NCBI GenBank assembly: GCA_018819165.1
Contig: JAHJQP010000148.1
Location: forward strand, 1-13,202
DNA from: Pseudomonadota bacterium
GTDB taxonomy: Bacteria > Desulfobacterota > Syntrophia > Syntrophales > UBA5619
Length of the DNA: 13,202 bases
Direction: 5' to 3'
Part shown: positions 7,254 through 13,202 of the stretch, one piece after another
Numbering within the stretch: position 1 is the first letter of the stretch
How the letters are laid out: each line of letters opens with the position of its first letter
The notes under the pieces: generated by a model
Told to the model about the DNA's origin: nothing
Database searches by the model: none
Seen by the model: only the letters and a program-made list of their open reading frames with translations
Program-made: the position numbers and the translations under genes

Positions 7254-8304
7254 CACAGTCCTCCTGAATGACCCCGCCGCCCAGAACGGTCGCGCCGTCA
7301 TAGAAGACGACCGACTGTCCGGGAGAAACGGCCTCCTGCGGCTCCGCAAAGCGGACCGCGAGGCGGTCGCCATTTTGTGAAATCCTGCATCTTGCCGCCC
7401 GGTGGGCGTAGCGGATTTTGGCCCAGGCCTCCTCCGGGAGTGCATCGACCAGCCAATTGACCTGATCCGCCACCAGGCTCTCCGACCGGAGCTCTCTCTT
7501 CTCGCCCACGACCAGACGGTTACGGGCGGCGTCGATCTTAAGCACATAGAGAGGCGTCGGTGAACTGATCCCCAGGCCTCCCCGCTGACCGATGGTGTAG
7601 CAGGCGATGCCCCGGTGACGGCCCAAGACCCGTCCCTCCCGGTCCGCGATCTCGCCGGGTTCGATCCCAGCCCCCCGGCTCCTGAGAAAAGCGCCATGAC
7701 CCTCCGCCGGGATGAAGCAGATGTCCTGGCTCTCCGGCTTGTCGAAGACGGGAAGGCCCGCCCTCTTCGCGAAGCCTCTCACCTCCTCCTTGGTGTATTC
7801 GGCCAAGGGGAAAAGCACCTTTGCCAGAGCCTCCTTCGGAATCGCATGGAGGAAATAAGTCTGGTCCTTCCGGCGGTCCTTCGGCCTCTTCAGGCGGTAT
7901 GCGCCGTTTTCCAGTTCGATACCGGCATAATGACCCGTGGCGATGCCATCAAAGCCCCAGGCCAGCGCCTTTTCAAGGAACGAACCGAATTTGATCGACC
8001 GGTTGCAGGCCACGCAGGGATTGGGCGTCCTTCCCCGGCAATACTCCTCTACAAAAGGCCGGATGACATTCTCCTCCAGATCCGCCGAGAAATCCATGAC
8101 ATAATGACGGATCACGAGGGTCCGGCAGACGCGACGCGCATCCTCGATCTCCCGGGGGCCGCAGCACTTCGCCCGCCCTCCCTCGGCCGGGACTACGCCC
8201 AGGCACATGGTCACCCCGACCACCTCATGACCGCGCTCCTTAAGAAGAAGGGCCGCCACGGAGGAATCGACGCCGCCGCTCATGGCGACGACCACCTTTT
8301 TCAT
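7240..8304 (-). CDS. mnmA: tRNA-specific 2-thiouridylase MnmA
   Basis: This 354-residue enzyme thiolates U34 of tRNA for Lys, Glu and Gln using ATP and persulfide sulfur. The PP-loop SGGVDSS is at residues 9-15. The first cysteine site reads NPCVACN (C97, C100) and the second catalytic cysteine is in ESQDICF (C196). In E. coli MnmA the position of C97 is an aspartate, so this is the three-cysteine variant, which has been linked to Fe-S binding in related thiolases. KCCGPREIEDARRVC (47-60) adds further cysteines typical of some anaerobe MnmA proteins. The C-terminal beta-barrel part (YTIGQRGGLGI onward) is complete. The ATG is at 8304. A cysteine desulfurase gene lies immediately upstream in transcription order, the usual sulfur donor. 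The gene overlaps nadA downstream by 14 nt. Confidence 0.95.
   Translation of the reverse strand: MKKVVVAMSGGVDSSVAALLLKERGHEVVGVTMCLGVVPAEGGRAKCCGPREIEDARRVCRTLVIRHYVMDFSADLEENVIRPFVEEYCRGRTPNPCVACNRSIKFGSFLEKALAWGFDGIATGHYAGIELENGAYRLKRPKDRRKDQTYFLHAIPKEALAKVLFPLAEYTKEEVRGFAKRAGLPVFDKPESQDICFIPAEGHGAFLRSRGAGIEPGEIADREGRVLGRHRGIACYTIGQRGGLGISSPTPLYVLKIDAARNRLVVGEKRELRSESLVADQVNWLVDALPEEAWAKIRYAHRAARCRISQNGDRLAVRFAEPQEAVSPGQSVVFYDGATVLGGGVIQEDCGGTR
7260..7265 (-). promoter_or_regulatory. Ribosome binding site deciding the nadA start
   Basis: AGGAGG on the minus strand lies within the 3' end of mnmA. It is followed by two tandem GTG codons at 7256 and 7253. The 6-nt spacing favours 7253 and rules out the much longer upstream reading of the frame. 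Confidence 0.75.
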
Positions 8305-8364
8305 TATTGCCCCATCCGCACTTCACATTCGTTAAAATATTCAGGTACGGAAATGGTTCTTCGT

Positions 8365-8423
8365 GTAAGGGCGCATTGGATATTTTTTCGGGTCACCGTG
8401 CCACCACAGCGTAGCGCCCTTAC
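8365..8423. repeat. Small element with 10-bp perfect inverted ends
   Basis: GTAAGGGCGC at 8365-8374 is exactly inverted as GCGCCCTTAC at 8414-8423, with 39 bases between. The right end directly touches the REP-like palindrome starting at 8424. It could be a small non-autonomous mobile element, a fragment of one, or a stem-loop in the iscS-mnmA transcript. No direct target duplication is evident beside it. Confidence 0.55.
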
Positions 8424-8483
8424 GGAAAATGGGGACAGCTCCCTATTTTCCCTGGAAAAATAGGGAGCTGTCCCCATTTTTCC
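8424..8483. repeat. REP-like double palindrome 2 (iscS-mnmA gap)
   Basis: The left arm (8424-8451) and right arm (8454-8483) are reverse complements apart from the length of two A/T runs, with a 2-nt centre. The core is GGGGACAGCTCCCTATTTT, the same as the element at 5502-5557. It sits downstream of iscS, where the hairpin could end or attenuate transcription before mnmA. Short frames reading through it give MGTAPYFP-like peptides, which are not genes. Confidence 0.88.
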
Positions 8484-8540
8484 ATTGCGGTCGAAAAAAG
8501 ATCCGCGCTTCTACACGAAGATGCATTTCCGGAATCCATG

Positions 8541-9707
8541 TTACTTCTTCTCTGCATGCACCGGCGACAGGGCCCGCAGCCGCCCGACGACCTGCGGCAG
8601 CGTCTCCAGGACCGCATCGATGTCGCTCTCCCGAGTGTACCGTCCCAGGCTGAAGCGGAGCGATCCATGGGAGAACTCATGCGGCAGACCTATGGCCAGA
8701 AGGACATGCGACGGTTCGAGGCTCGAGGAAGAGCAGGCCGAACCGGTCGAACAGGCGATCCCCAGCATGTCCAGGCTCAGAATCATCCCCTCCCCCTCGA
8801 CAGATTCCACGGAGAGGTTGATGTTGTTCGGCAGCCGCCGCGTGGGATGGCCGTTCAGGCGGATCCCGTCGAGACGTTCGAACACCCCCCGGATGAAGCG
8901 GTCCCTCATGGCGGCCAGCCGCGCCGCCTCTTCGGAGAGCGATGCCTTGGCCAGCTCCACCGCCTTCCCGAAACCGACGATCCCGGGGATGTTCTGGGTG
9001 GAGGCCCGACGTCCATTCTCCTGCTCCCCGCCGTGCATGAACGGCATGATCCGCGTTCCCTTCCGGATGTAGAGCAGCCCCACCCCTTTCGGCCCGTAGA
9101 GCTTGTGGGCCGAGGCGCTCATGAGATCGACGTTCAGCTCATCCACAGTAAACGGCAGTTGGCCGAAGGTCTGAACGGCGTCCGTATGGAAACAGACCCC
9201 CCTCTCCCGGGCCAGCCTCCCTATCTCGGCAATCGGTTGGATCGTCCCGATCTCGTTGTTGGCATGCATGATGGAGATCAGGATCGTCTTGTCCGTGATC
9301 GCCTCGGCCACCGAGGCGGGGTCGACAAGGCCGTCCCCGTCGACGGGCACATAGGTCACCTTGAACCCTTCCGCCTCCAGGAAACGGCAGGTTTCCCGGA
9401 CCGCATGGTGTTCAATGGCGGAGGTGATGATGTGGTCTCCCTTCTTCCGGTTCGCATAGACCACCCCCTTGACTGCTAAGTTGTCGCTCTCCGTTCCGCC
9501 GCTGGTGAAGACGATTTCCGCCGGTTTGGCGCCTAAGAATGCGGCGATCTTCGCCCGCGCCTCCTCCATGGCGCCATGCGCCTCCTGACCGAAGGCGTGG
9601 AGGCTGGACGGGTTCCCGTAGACCTCCCCGAAGCAGGGCAGCATCGCCTCGACCACTCTATGATCCGTCGGCGTCGTCGCCGCATAGTCCATGTAGATCT
9701 GATTCAT
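8541..9707 (-). CDS. iscS: Cysteine desulfurase (NifS/IscS family)
   Basis: This 388-residue PLP enzyme converts cysteine to alanine and leaves a persulfide on its own cysteine. The N-terminal MDYAATTP, SGGTESDNLA (69-78) and EHHAV (99-103) match the family. K202 in SASAHKLYGPKG is the PLP lysine. C325 in STGSACSSSSLEPSHVL is the catalytic cysteine on the long loop of group I desulfurases. Full length is present, with GGGAGAG upstream of the ATG at 9707. No iscU or nifU scaffold gene is adjacent. The next genes are mnmA, nadA and fdhD, so it is well placed to serve tRNA thiolation, formate dehydrogenase maturation and Fe-S supply. NifS-like and IscS-like cannot be separated with certainty by eye. 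Confidence 0.94.
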   Translation of the reverse strand: MNQIYMDYAATTPTDHRVVEAMLPCFGEVYGNPSSLHAFGQEAHGAMEEARAKIAAFLGAKPAEIVFTSGGTESDNLAVKGVVYANRKKGDHIITSAIEHHAVRETCRFLEAEGFKVTYVPVDGDGLVDPASVAEAITDKTILISIMHANNEIGTIQPIAEIGRLARERGVCFHTDAVQTFGQLPFTVDELNVDLMSASAHKLYGPKGVGLLYIRKGTRIMPFMHGGEQENGRRASTQNIPGIVGFGKAVELAKASLSEEAARLAAMRDRFIRGVFERLDGIRLNGHPTRRLPNNINLSVESVEGEGMILSLDMLGIACSTGSACSSSSLEPSHVLLAIGLPHEFSHGSLRFSLGRYTRESDIDAVLETLPQVVGRLRALSPVHAEKK

Positions 9708-9753
9708 CTTACTCTCCCGGAACCGATCGTTTTCATGCTTTTACATCAGTAGA

Positions 9754-10368
9754 TCACGAAAGCGCCTTTGTCAAGGACAGGAGAAAGATCGAGTTCAGGG
9801 CCCGGAGATTGGGCCAGAATGTGATCGTTTTCCGCCCGTTCAGAAAACAGGCCTTCTCCACCGCAAACCCCTTCTCCGCACAGAAACTCCGGAAATCGGC
9901 GATGCTTAAGAACCGCACGTTGGGGGTGTCATGCCAGCGGTTGGGGAGGGACGGCGTCATGGGCGCCTTCCCGCCGAAGAAGAGGCAAAAACGGGCGTCG
10001 ATGTGGGCAAAGTTGGGAAACCCGACGATGACCTTCTCCCCTACTCGGAGGGCCTCCCGAAGGAGGAAGGAGACCTTCTTGATCTCCTGGAGGCTCTGGT
10101 TCAGGACGACATAATCGAACGAACCGTCGGGATATTCCGCAAGACCGCTTTCGATATCGCTCTGACATACGGAGAGCCCTTTTTTAACGCACTCGTAGAT
10201 CGCCTTCTCGTCCAGTTCGATCCCCTGGACACGGGCGTCCTTAGCCCCCGCCAGGAGGTGGAGCAGGTCGCCCGTACCGCAGCCGAGATCCAGAACACGG
10301 GCCCCCGGCTCGATCATGTCGAAAATGACCTGATGATCCGGACGGATGCCGTTATCGATGATTTCCAT
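9754..10368 (-). CDS. metW: Methionine biosynthesis protein MetW
   Basis: This is a 204-residue class I methyltransferase-fold protein. RVLDLGCGTGDLLHLL near the N-terminus is the AdoMet-binding motif I, and DGSFDYVVLNQSLQEI is motif IV-like. The later GFPNFAHIDARFCLFFGGKAPM and NRWHDTPNVRFLS segments are typical of MetW. It is encoded directly after metX in many proteobacteria and is thought to support homoserine O-acetyltransferase activity. I chose ATG 10368 because GAGAGG (10376-10381) is 7 nt away. The upstream ATG at 10374 is only 1 nt from that site and adds two residues. The gene overlaps metX by about 17 nt, which suggests coupling, and ends 46 nt before iscS. Confidence 0.93.
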   Translation of the reverse strand: MEIIDNGIRPDHQVIFDMIEPGARVLDLGCGTGDLLHLLAGAKDARVQGIELDEKAIYECVKKGLSVCQSDIESGLAEYPDGSFDYVVLNQSLQEIKKVSFLLREALRVGEKVIVGFPNFAHIDARFCLFFGGKAPMTPSLPNRWHDTPNVRFLSIADFRSFCAEKGFAVEKACFLNGRKTITFWPNLRALNSIFLLSLTKALS

Positions 10369-11548
10369 TTCCATTCCTCTCCCCGAGATACGTCTTCTCC
10401 AGGAAATGGTGGATAAGGGTCGTCTGTCCCTCCAGTTCCACTAAAAAGGCGTCGTGACCGTAAGTGGATTTCAGCTCGCAGTAGGTCGCATCCACCTGTT
10501 TAAGCTTCAGCTGCCGGACGATCTCCTGGGACTGATAAGCGGGATAGAGCCAGTCCGACTGAAAGGAGATGACCAGAAAGCGGGTGTCGACAGCCCGGCC
10601 GTTGATCAGTTTTCCCCCCGAGAGATCGAAGTAATCCATTGCTTTCGTGATATAGAGGTAGGAATTCGCATCGAACCGCTTGACAAAATTCGCCCCCCGG
10701 TAGCGGAGGTACCCCTCCACCTCGAAGTCTGCATCGAAATTGAAGTTCAGCTTGCCTTTCTTGAGCTTCCGGGAAAATTTCGCCTCCATCGACCGGTCGC
10801 TCATGAAGGTGATGTGGCCGATCATCCGGGCCACGGAGAGCCCCCTCTCCGGCTGGCCGGTCTCGTAGTAATTCCCCTCCCGCCAGGCCGGATCGGCCAT
10901 GATGGACTGCCGGCCCACCTCGTTGAAGGCGATCTGCTGGGGTGAATGTTTCAGCGCCGTGGCGACGGGGATGGCGGACCGTACCCGCTCCGGATAGGAG
11001 GCCACCCACTGGAGGGCCTGCATCCCTCCCATTGAACCGCCCGCCACGCAGAGCAGCCTTTCGATCCCTAAAAAATCGATCAGATGTCGCTGGGCATGGA
11101 CCATGTCGGCGATCGTGATGAAGGGAAACTCTGCCCCGTAGGGTTTCCCCGTCCGCGGATCAAGCGAAGAGGGTCCTGTGCTCCCCATGCATCCCCCGAT
11201 CACGTTGGAGCAGATCACGAAATAGCGGTCCGTATCGAAGGGCTTTCCCGGCCCGATCATCGCATCCCACCACCCCGGGGCCTCTTCTCCCCGGTGAAAC
11301 CCGGCGGCGTGGGCGTCCCCGGAAAGGGCGTGCAAAACGAGGATCGCGTTGGACCTCTCCCGGCTCAGCGTACCGTAGGTTTCATAGGCCAGCGTCACCG
11401 GTCCCAGGGTCTCGCCGCTCTCCAACTTCAACGCCTCCGGAGGCTCGGCGAAGGTGTAGTACTGCGTCTCGACGATCCCGAGGGATCGGGTACAGCCCTC
11501 CGGCGCCGTTTCTGTCGATTCCGTTTCTGTTTTCAATAAAGCTTCCAT
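10352..11548 (-). CDS. metX: Homoserine O-acetyltransferase MetX
   Basis: This 398-residue alpha/beta hydrolase acetylates homoserine, giving the substrate of MetY. The nucleophile serine is in GGSMGG (residue 172 from this start). The catalytic Asp is in FQSDWLYP (about 332) and the His in STYGHDAFLVE (about 365). NVIGGCMGSTGPSS and LNFNFDADFEVEGYLRYRG are characteristic of MetX. A GTG at 11569, in frame and preceded by GGGGAGG about 10 nt upstream, is an alternative start adding seven residues. I prefer ATG 11548 for its codon and its GGGGA 8 nt upstream. The stop lies within metW. Acetyl rather than succinyl use is inferred from family resemblance and the MetY partner. Confidence 0.95.
   Translation of the reverse strand: MEALLKTETESTETAPEGCTRSLGIVETQYYTFAEPPEALKLESGETLGPVTLAYETYGTLSRERSNAILVLHALSGDAHAAGFHRGEEAPGWWDAMIGPGKPFDTDRYFVICSNVIGGCMGSTGPSSLDPRTGKPYGAEFPFITIADMVHAQRHLIDFLGIERLLCVAGGSMGGMQALQWVASYPERVRSAIPVATALKHSPQQIAFNEVGRQSIMADPAWREGNYYETGQPERGLSVARMIGHITFMSDRSMEAKFSRKLKKGKLNFNFDADFEVEGYLRYRGANFVKRFDANSYLYITKAMDYFDLSGGKLINGRAVDTRFLVISFQSDWLYPAYQSQEIVRQLKLKQVDATYCELKSTYGHDAFLVELEGQTTLIHHFLEKTYLGERNGNGNHR
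10376..10381 (-). promoter_or_regulatory. Ribosome binding site deciding the metW start
   Basis: GAGAGG on the minus strand inside the end of the preceding operon frame favours ATG 10368 over ATG 10374 by spacing (7 nt versus 1 nt). Confidence 0.55.
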
Positions 11549-11626
11549 ATGTTTTTCCCCTGCTGCCACCTCGGTGTTTCCTCCCCTTAATTCCCCTCTC
11601 TGGAGCGGCTGAGCGCAAAATTCCCG

Positions 11627-12553
11627 TCATGATTCCTTGAACAGCCAGGTCGAGAGATAACGCTCTCCCGTGTCGGGGAGAACGACCACGATCATTTTTC
11701 CCTTGTTTTCAGGCCTTTTGGCGACCTCAAGGCCCGCCCAGAGGGCGGCGCCGCTGGAGATGCCGGCCAGGATCCCCTCCTCGCGCGCCAGACGCCGGGC
11801 GGTGATCCCCGCATCTTCATTGGAGACCTTGATTACCTCGTCGATGATCCCCCGGTTGAGAACGCCGGGAACAAATCCCGCGCCGATCCCCTGGATCTTG
11901 TGCGATCCTGACTGCCCCCCCGATAGAACGGGCGAGCCTTCCGGTTCGACGGCGACGGCCTTAAAGTCCGGTTTCCTGCCCTTCAGCACCTCGGTCACGC
12001 CGGTCAGGGTTCCGCCGGTCCCGACGCCGGCCACCAGGATATCCGCCCGGCCGGCCGTGTCGTCCCAGATCTCTTCGGCGGTCGTTTGTCGGTGGATCTC
12101 CGGATTTACCGAATTGTTGAACTGCTGGGGAATCAACGCCCCGGGCGTCTCGGCTGCCAGCTCTTCCGCCTTCCGGATGGCGCCTTTCATCCCCTCGGCC
12201 CCGGGCGTGAGGACGAGCTCCGCGCCGAAGATTGTCAAGAGCTGCCGTCTCTCTATGCTCATCGTATCCGGCATGGTCAGGATCAGGCGGTAACCTCGCG
12301 CCGCCGCCACAAAGGCGAGGGAGATCCCCGTGTTCCCGCTCGTCGGCTCGATGATCACCGACCCTTCTTTTAACAGCCCTTTATTCTCGGCATCGTCGAT
12401 CATGGCCACGCCGATCCGGTCCTTCACGCTGGAGAGGGGGTTGAAGGATTCCACCTTGACGACCACCTCGGCCAGGCTTCCCAAGGCCATCCGGTTCAGG
12501 CGGATGAGCGGCGTATGGCCGACCGTTTTCGTAATATCTTCATAGATCTTCAT
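11627..12553 (-). CDS. cysK: Cysteine synthase CysK (O-acetylserine sulfhydrylase)
   Basis: This 308-residue PLP enzyme makes cysteine from O-acetylserine and sulfide. The PLP lysine is K43 in NPLSSVKDR. The substrate loop is EPTSGNTGIS, the phosphate-binding loop is GVGTGGTLTG, and SHKIQGIGAGFVP and VLPDTGERYLST close the protein, all typical of CysK. The start is ATG 12553 (MKIYEDITKTVGHTPLI), preceded by AAAGGA. A longer in-frame reading from 12595 begins inside a REP-like palindrome and adds fourteen unlikely residues (MGALSPYFPERNKT), so I reject it. It is followed by metX with a gap of about 78 nt. CysE at the other end of the block supplies its substrate. Confidence 0.96.
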   Translation of the reverse strand: MKIYEDITKTVGHTPLIRLNRMALGSLAEVVVKVESFNPLSSVKDRIGVAMIDDAENKGLLKEGSVIIEPTSGNTGISLAFVAAARGYRLILTMPDTMSIERRQLLTIFGAELVLTPGAEGMKGAIRKAEELAAETPGALIPQQFNNSVNPEIHRQTTAEEIWDDTAGRADILVAGVGTGGTLTGVTEVLKGRKPDFKAVAVEPEGSPVLSGGQSGSHKIQGIGAGFVPGVLNRGIIDEVIKVSNEDAGITARRLAREEGILAGISSGAALWAGLEVAKRPENKGKMIVVVLPDTGERYLSTWLFKES

Positions 12554-12569
12554 TGTTTTGTTCCTTTCT

Positions 12570-12598
12570 GGGAAATATGGGGACAGCGCCCCCATTTC
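12570..12598. repeat. REP-like single palindrome 3 (metY-cysK gap)
   Basis: A diverged single unit of the GGGGACAG family. ATGGGG (12577-12582) pairs with CCCCAT (12590-12595), and flanking GAAA/TTTC extends the stem. The loop is ACAGCGC instead of the longer double arm seen at the other two copies. It occupies most of the 57-nt gap between metY and cysK. Confidence 0.7.
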
Positions 12599-12610
12599 AT
12601 ATCTGCCTGC

Positions 12611-13202
12611 CTACAATACCGCCTTTCTCAAGGCCTGATCGATATCCGCCTTGATATCCTCTACATCCTCGATCCCCACGGAGAGGCGGATGAAATCAGC
12701 CGTCACCCCCGTCGCCTCCTGCTCCTCCGCCGTCAGCTGCTGATGCGTCGTCGAAGCCGGGTGGATGACAAGGCTTTTGGCATCGCCGATGTTGGCCAGA
12801 TGCGACAGGAGCTGCACCGATTCGATGAACCGCTTCCCCGCGGCAAGCCCCCCCTTGATCCCGAAGCCCACCAGGGCCCCGAAATGAACGCCGAGGTACT
12901 TCACCGCCAGGGCATGACTGTGATGATCCTCCAGGCCGGGATAGTTGACCCAGCTGACCAGAGGATGACCCTTCAGGAATCTCGCTACCTCCAGAGCGTT
13001 CTCCGAATGATTTCTCTGTCTCAGAGGCAGGGTCTCCAGCCCCTGAAGAAACAGAAATGCATTGAACGGGCTCAGACAAGCCCCGATATCACGAAGCAAT
13101 TGCACCCTTGCTTTGATGATGAAGGCAACATTTCCAAGATCGGGAAAGTTCCCGAAGACCTCCCAGAATTTCAGGCCGTGATAACTCGGGTCCGGTTCGG
13201 TA
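12611..13202 (-). CDS. metY: O-acetylhomoserine sulfhydrylase MetY, C-terminal part
   Basis: The last 196 residues are present, and the frame is open to the right edge, so the 5' end is missing. The visible start is TEPDPSYHGLKFWEVFG, followed by FIIKARVQLLRDIGACLSPF, NAFLFLQGLETLPLRQRNHS, GDAKSLVIHPASTTHQQL and RLSVGIEDVEDIKADIDQAL. These are the conserved C-terminal segments of Cys/Met-metabolism PLP enzymes of the MetY type. The PLP lysine lies outside the window. The enzyme joins O-acetylhomoserine, made by MetX nearby, with sulfide to give homocysteine. A GTG at 13105 is internal and not the start. Cystathionine gamma-synthase and related enzymes share the fold, but the TxPDPSYHG and LSPFNAFL segments favour MetY. 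Confidence 0.93.
   Translation of the reverse strand, partial: TEPDPSYHGLKFWEVFGNFPDLGNVAFIIKARVQLLRDIGACLSPFNAFLFLQGLETLPLRQRNHSENALEVARFLKGHPLVSWVNYPGLEDHHSHALAVKYLGVHFGALVGFGIKGGLAAGKRFIESVQLLSHLANIGDAKSLVIHPASTTHQQLTAEEQEATGVTADFIRLSVGIEDVEDIKADIDQALRKAVL

Larger units (their letters stand above)
8305..8540. other. Repeat-filled intergenic gap between iscS and mnmA
   Basis: These 236 bases hold no convincing gene. They contain a 59-bp element with 10-bp inverted ends (8365-8423), then a REP-like palindrome (8424-8483), then 57 bases in which I see nothing. It is the largest gap in the minus-strand block, so an mnmA promoter could lie here, but I cannot point to a confident -35/-10 pair. 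Confidence 0.7.

Noticed and set aside
6219..7271. Plus-strand 350-codon frame opposite nadA
   Set aside because: It is fully antisense to NadA, which has all three cluster cysteines. The plus frame shows no family features.
7254..7697. N-terminal extension of nadA to 7697
   Set aside because: The added ~148 residues are an alternative frame under mnmA. NadA proteins start near VELVEKIK, and a strong AGGAGG marks the GTG at 7253.
5502..8483. The two double palindromes as a CRISPR array or as transposon ends
   Set aside because: The units are not regularly spaced, there are no unique spacers and no cas genes, and several complete host genes lie between them with no transposase.
8420..8680. 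Short frames through the repeat giving MGTAPYFP-type peptides
   Set aside because: They arise from the palindrome read in different directions, and the similarity between them is the repeat itself, not a protein family.
8538..9479. Plus-strand 313-codon frame opposite iscS
   Set aside because: It is antisense to a complete cysteine desulfurase with intact PLP lysine and catalytic cysteine; no independent support.
10454..11539. Two plus-strand frames opposite metX (10454-10945 and 11084-11539)
   Set aside because: They are antisense to conserved metX, with no ribosome binding site or domain that stands out.
11549..11626. Possible SAM riboswitch or T-box leader upstream of metX
   Set aside because: The gap is under 80 nt, follows directly after cysK, and shows no conserved stem pattern or terminator that I can recognise.

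Overview
This window reads as a GC-rich bacterial chromosome segment. The genes suggest an anaerobe of the Desulfobacterota ('Deltaproteobacteria') type. The grounds are the MetX/MetW/MetY methionine branch, an EpsC-type serine acetyltransferase, FdhD next to a MOSC protein (formate dehydrogenase and molybdenum or tungsten cofactor chemistry), and dispersed GGGGACAG palindromes of a kind I associate with that group. The lineage is an inference and no marker gene is present to prove it. No rRNA, tRNA, CRISPR array or transposase gene was found.

The window has two blocks that converge at about 4.03-4.08 kb. The left block (1-4082, + strand) is a tightly packed defence operon: the 3' end of a type III-like DNA methyltransferase (mod), a nucleotidyltransferase antitoxin (mntA), its HEPN toxin partner (hepT), and a 1082-residue SF2 helicase-nuclease (res). 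The first three genes overlap by 4 and 11 nt, and res starts 1 nt after the hepT stop. The toxin-antitoxin pair therefore lies inside the restriction-modification operon and is probably co-translated with it.

The right block (4030-13202, - strand) is metabolic and has a sulfur theme. In transcription order it holds metY (partial), cysK, metX, metW, iscS/nifS, mnmA, nadA, fdhD, a stand-alone MOSC protein and cysE. CysE plus CysK make cysteine, and MetX plus MetY make homocysteine from O-acetylhomoserine. The desulfurase takes sulfur from cysteine. It can feed MnmA (tRNA U34 thiolation), FdhD (sulfuration of the formate dehydrogenase cofactor) and the Fe-S cluster that NadA needs. Most genes are separated by few bases or overlap (nadA/mnmA, cysE/MOSC, metW/metX), consistent with one or a few long transcripts.

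Three REP-like palindromes sharing the core GGGGACAG lie in this block: at the fdhD/MOSC junction, between iscS and mnmA, and between metY and cysK. One supplies the last ~12 codons and the stop of fdhD. Another creates a false upstream start for cysK. A separate 59-bp element with perfect 10-bp inverted ends (GTAAGGGCGC) directly abuts the middle palindrome.

The points most worth checking are the embedded MntA-HepT pair, the E-P-H variant of the Res nuclease motif, the res/cysE overlap as a possible island edge, the four-cysteine cluster in CysE, the three-cysteine MnmA, and the repeat family. I see no clearly new system. The best candidate for unusual biology is the composite mod-mntA-hepT-res defence operon.
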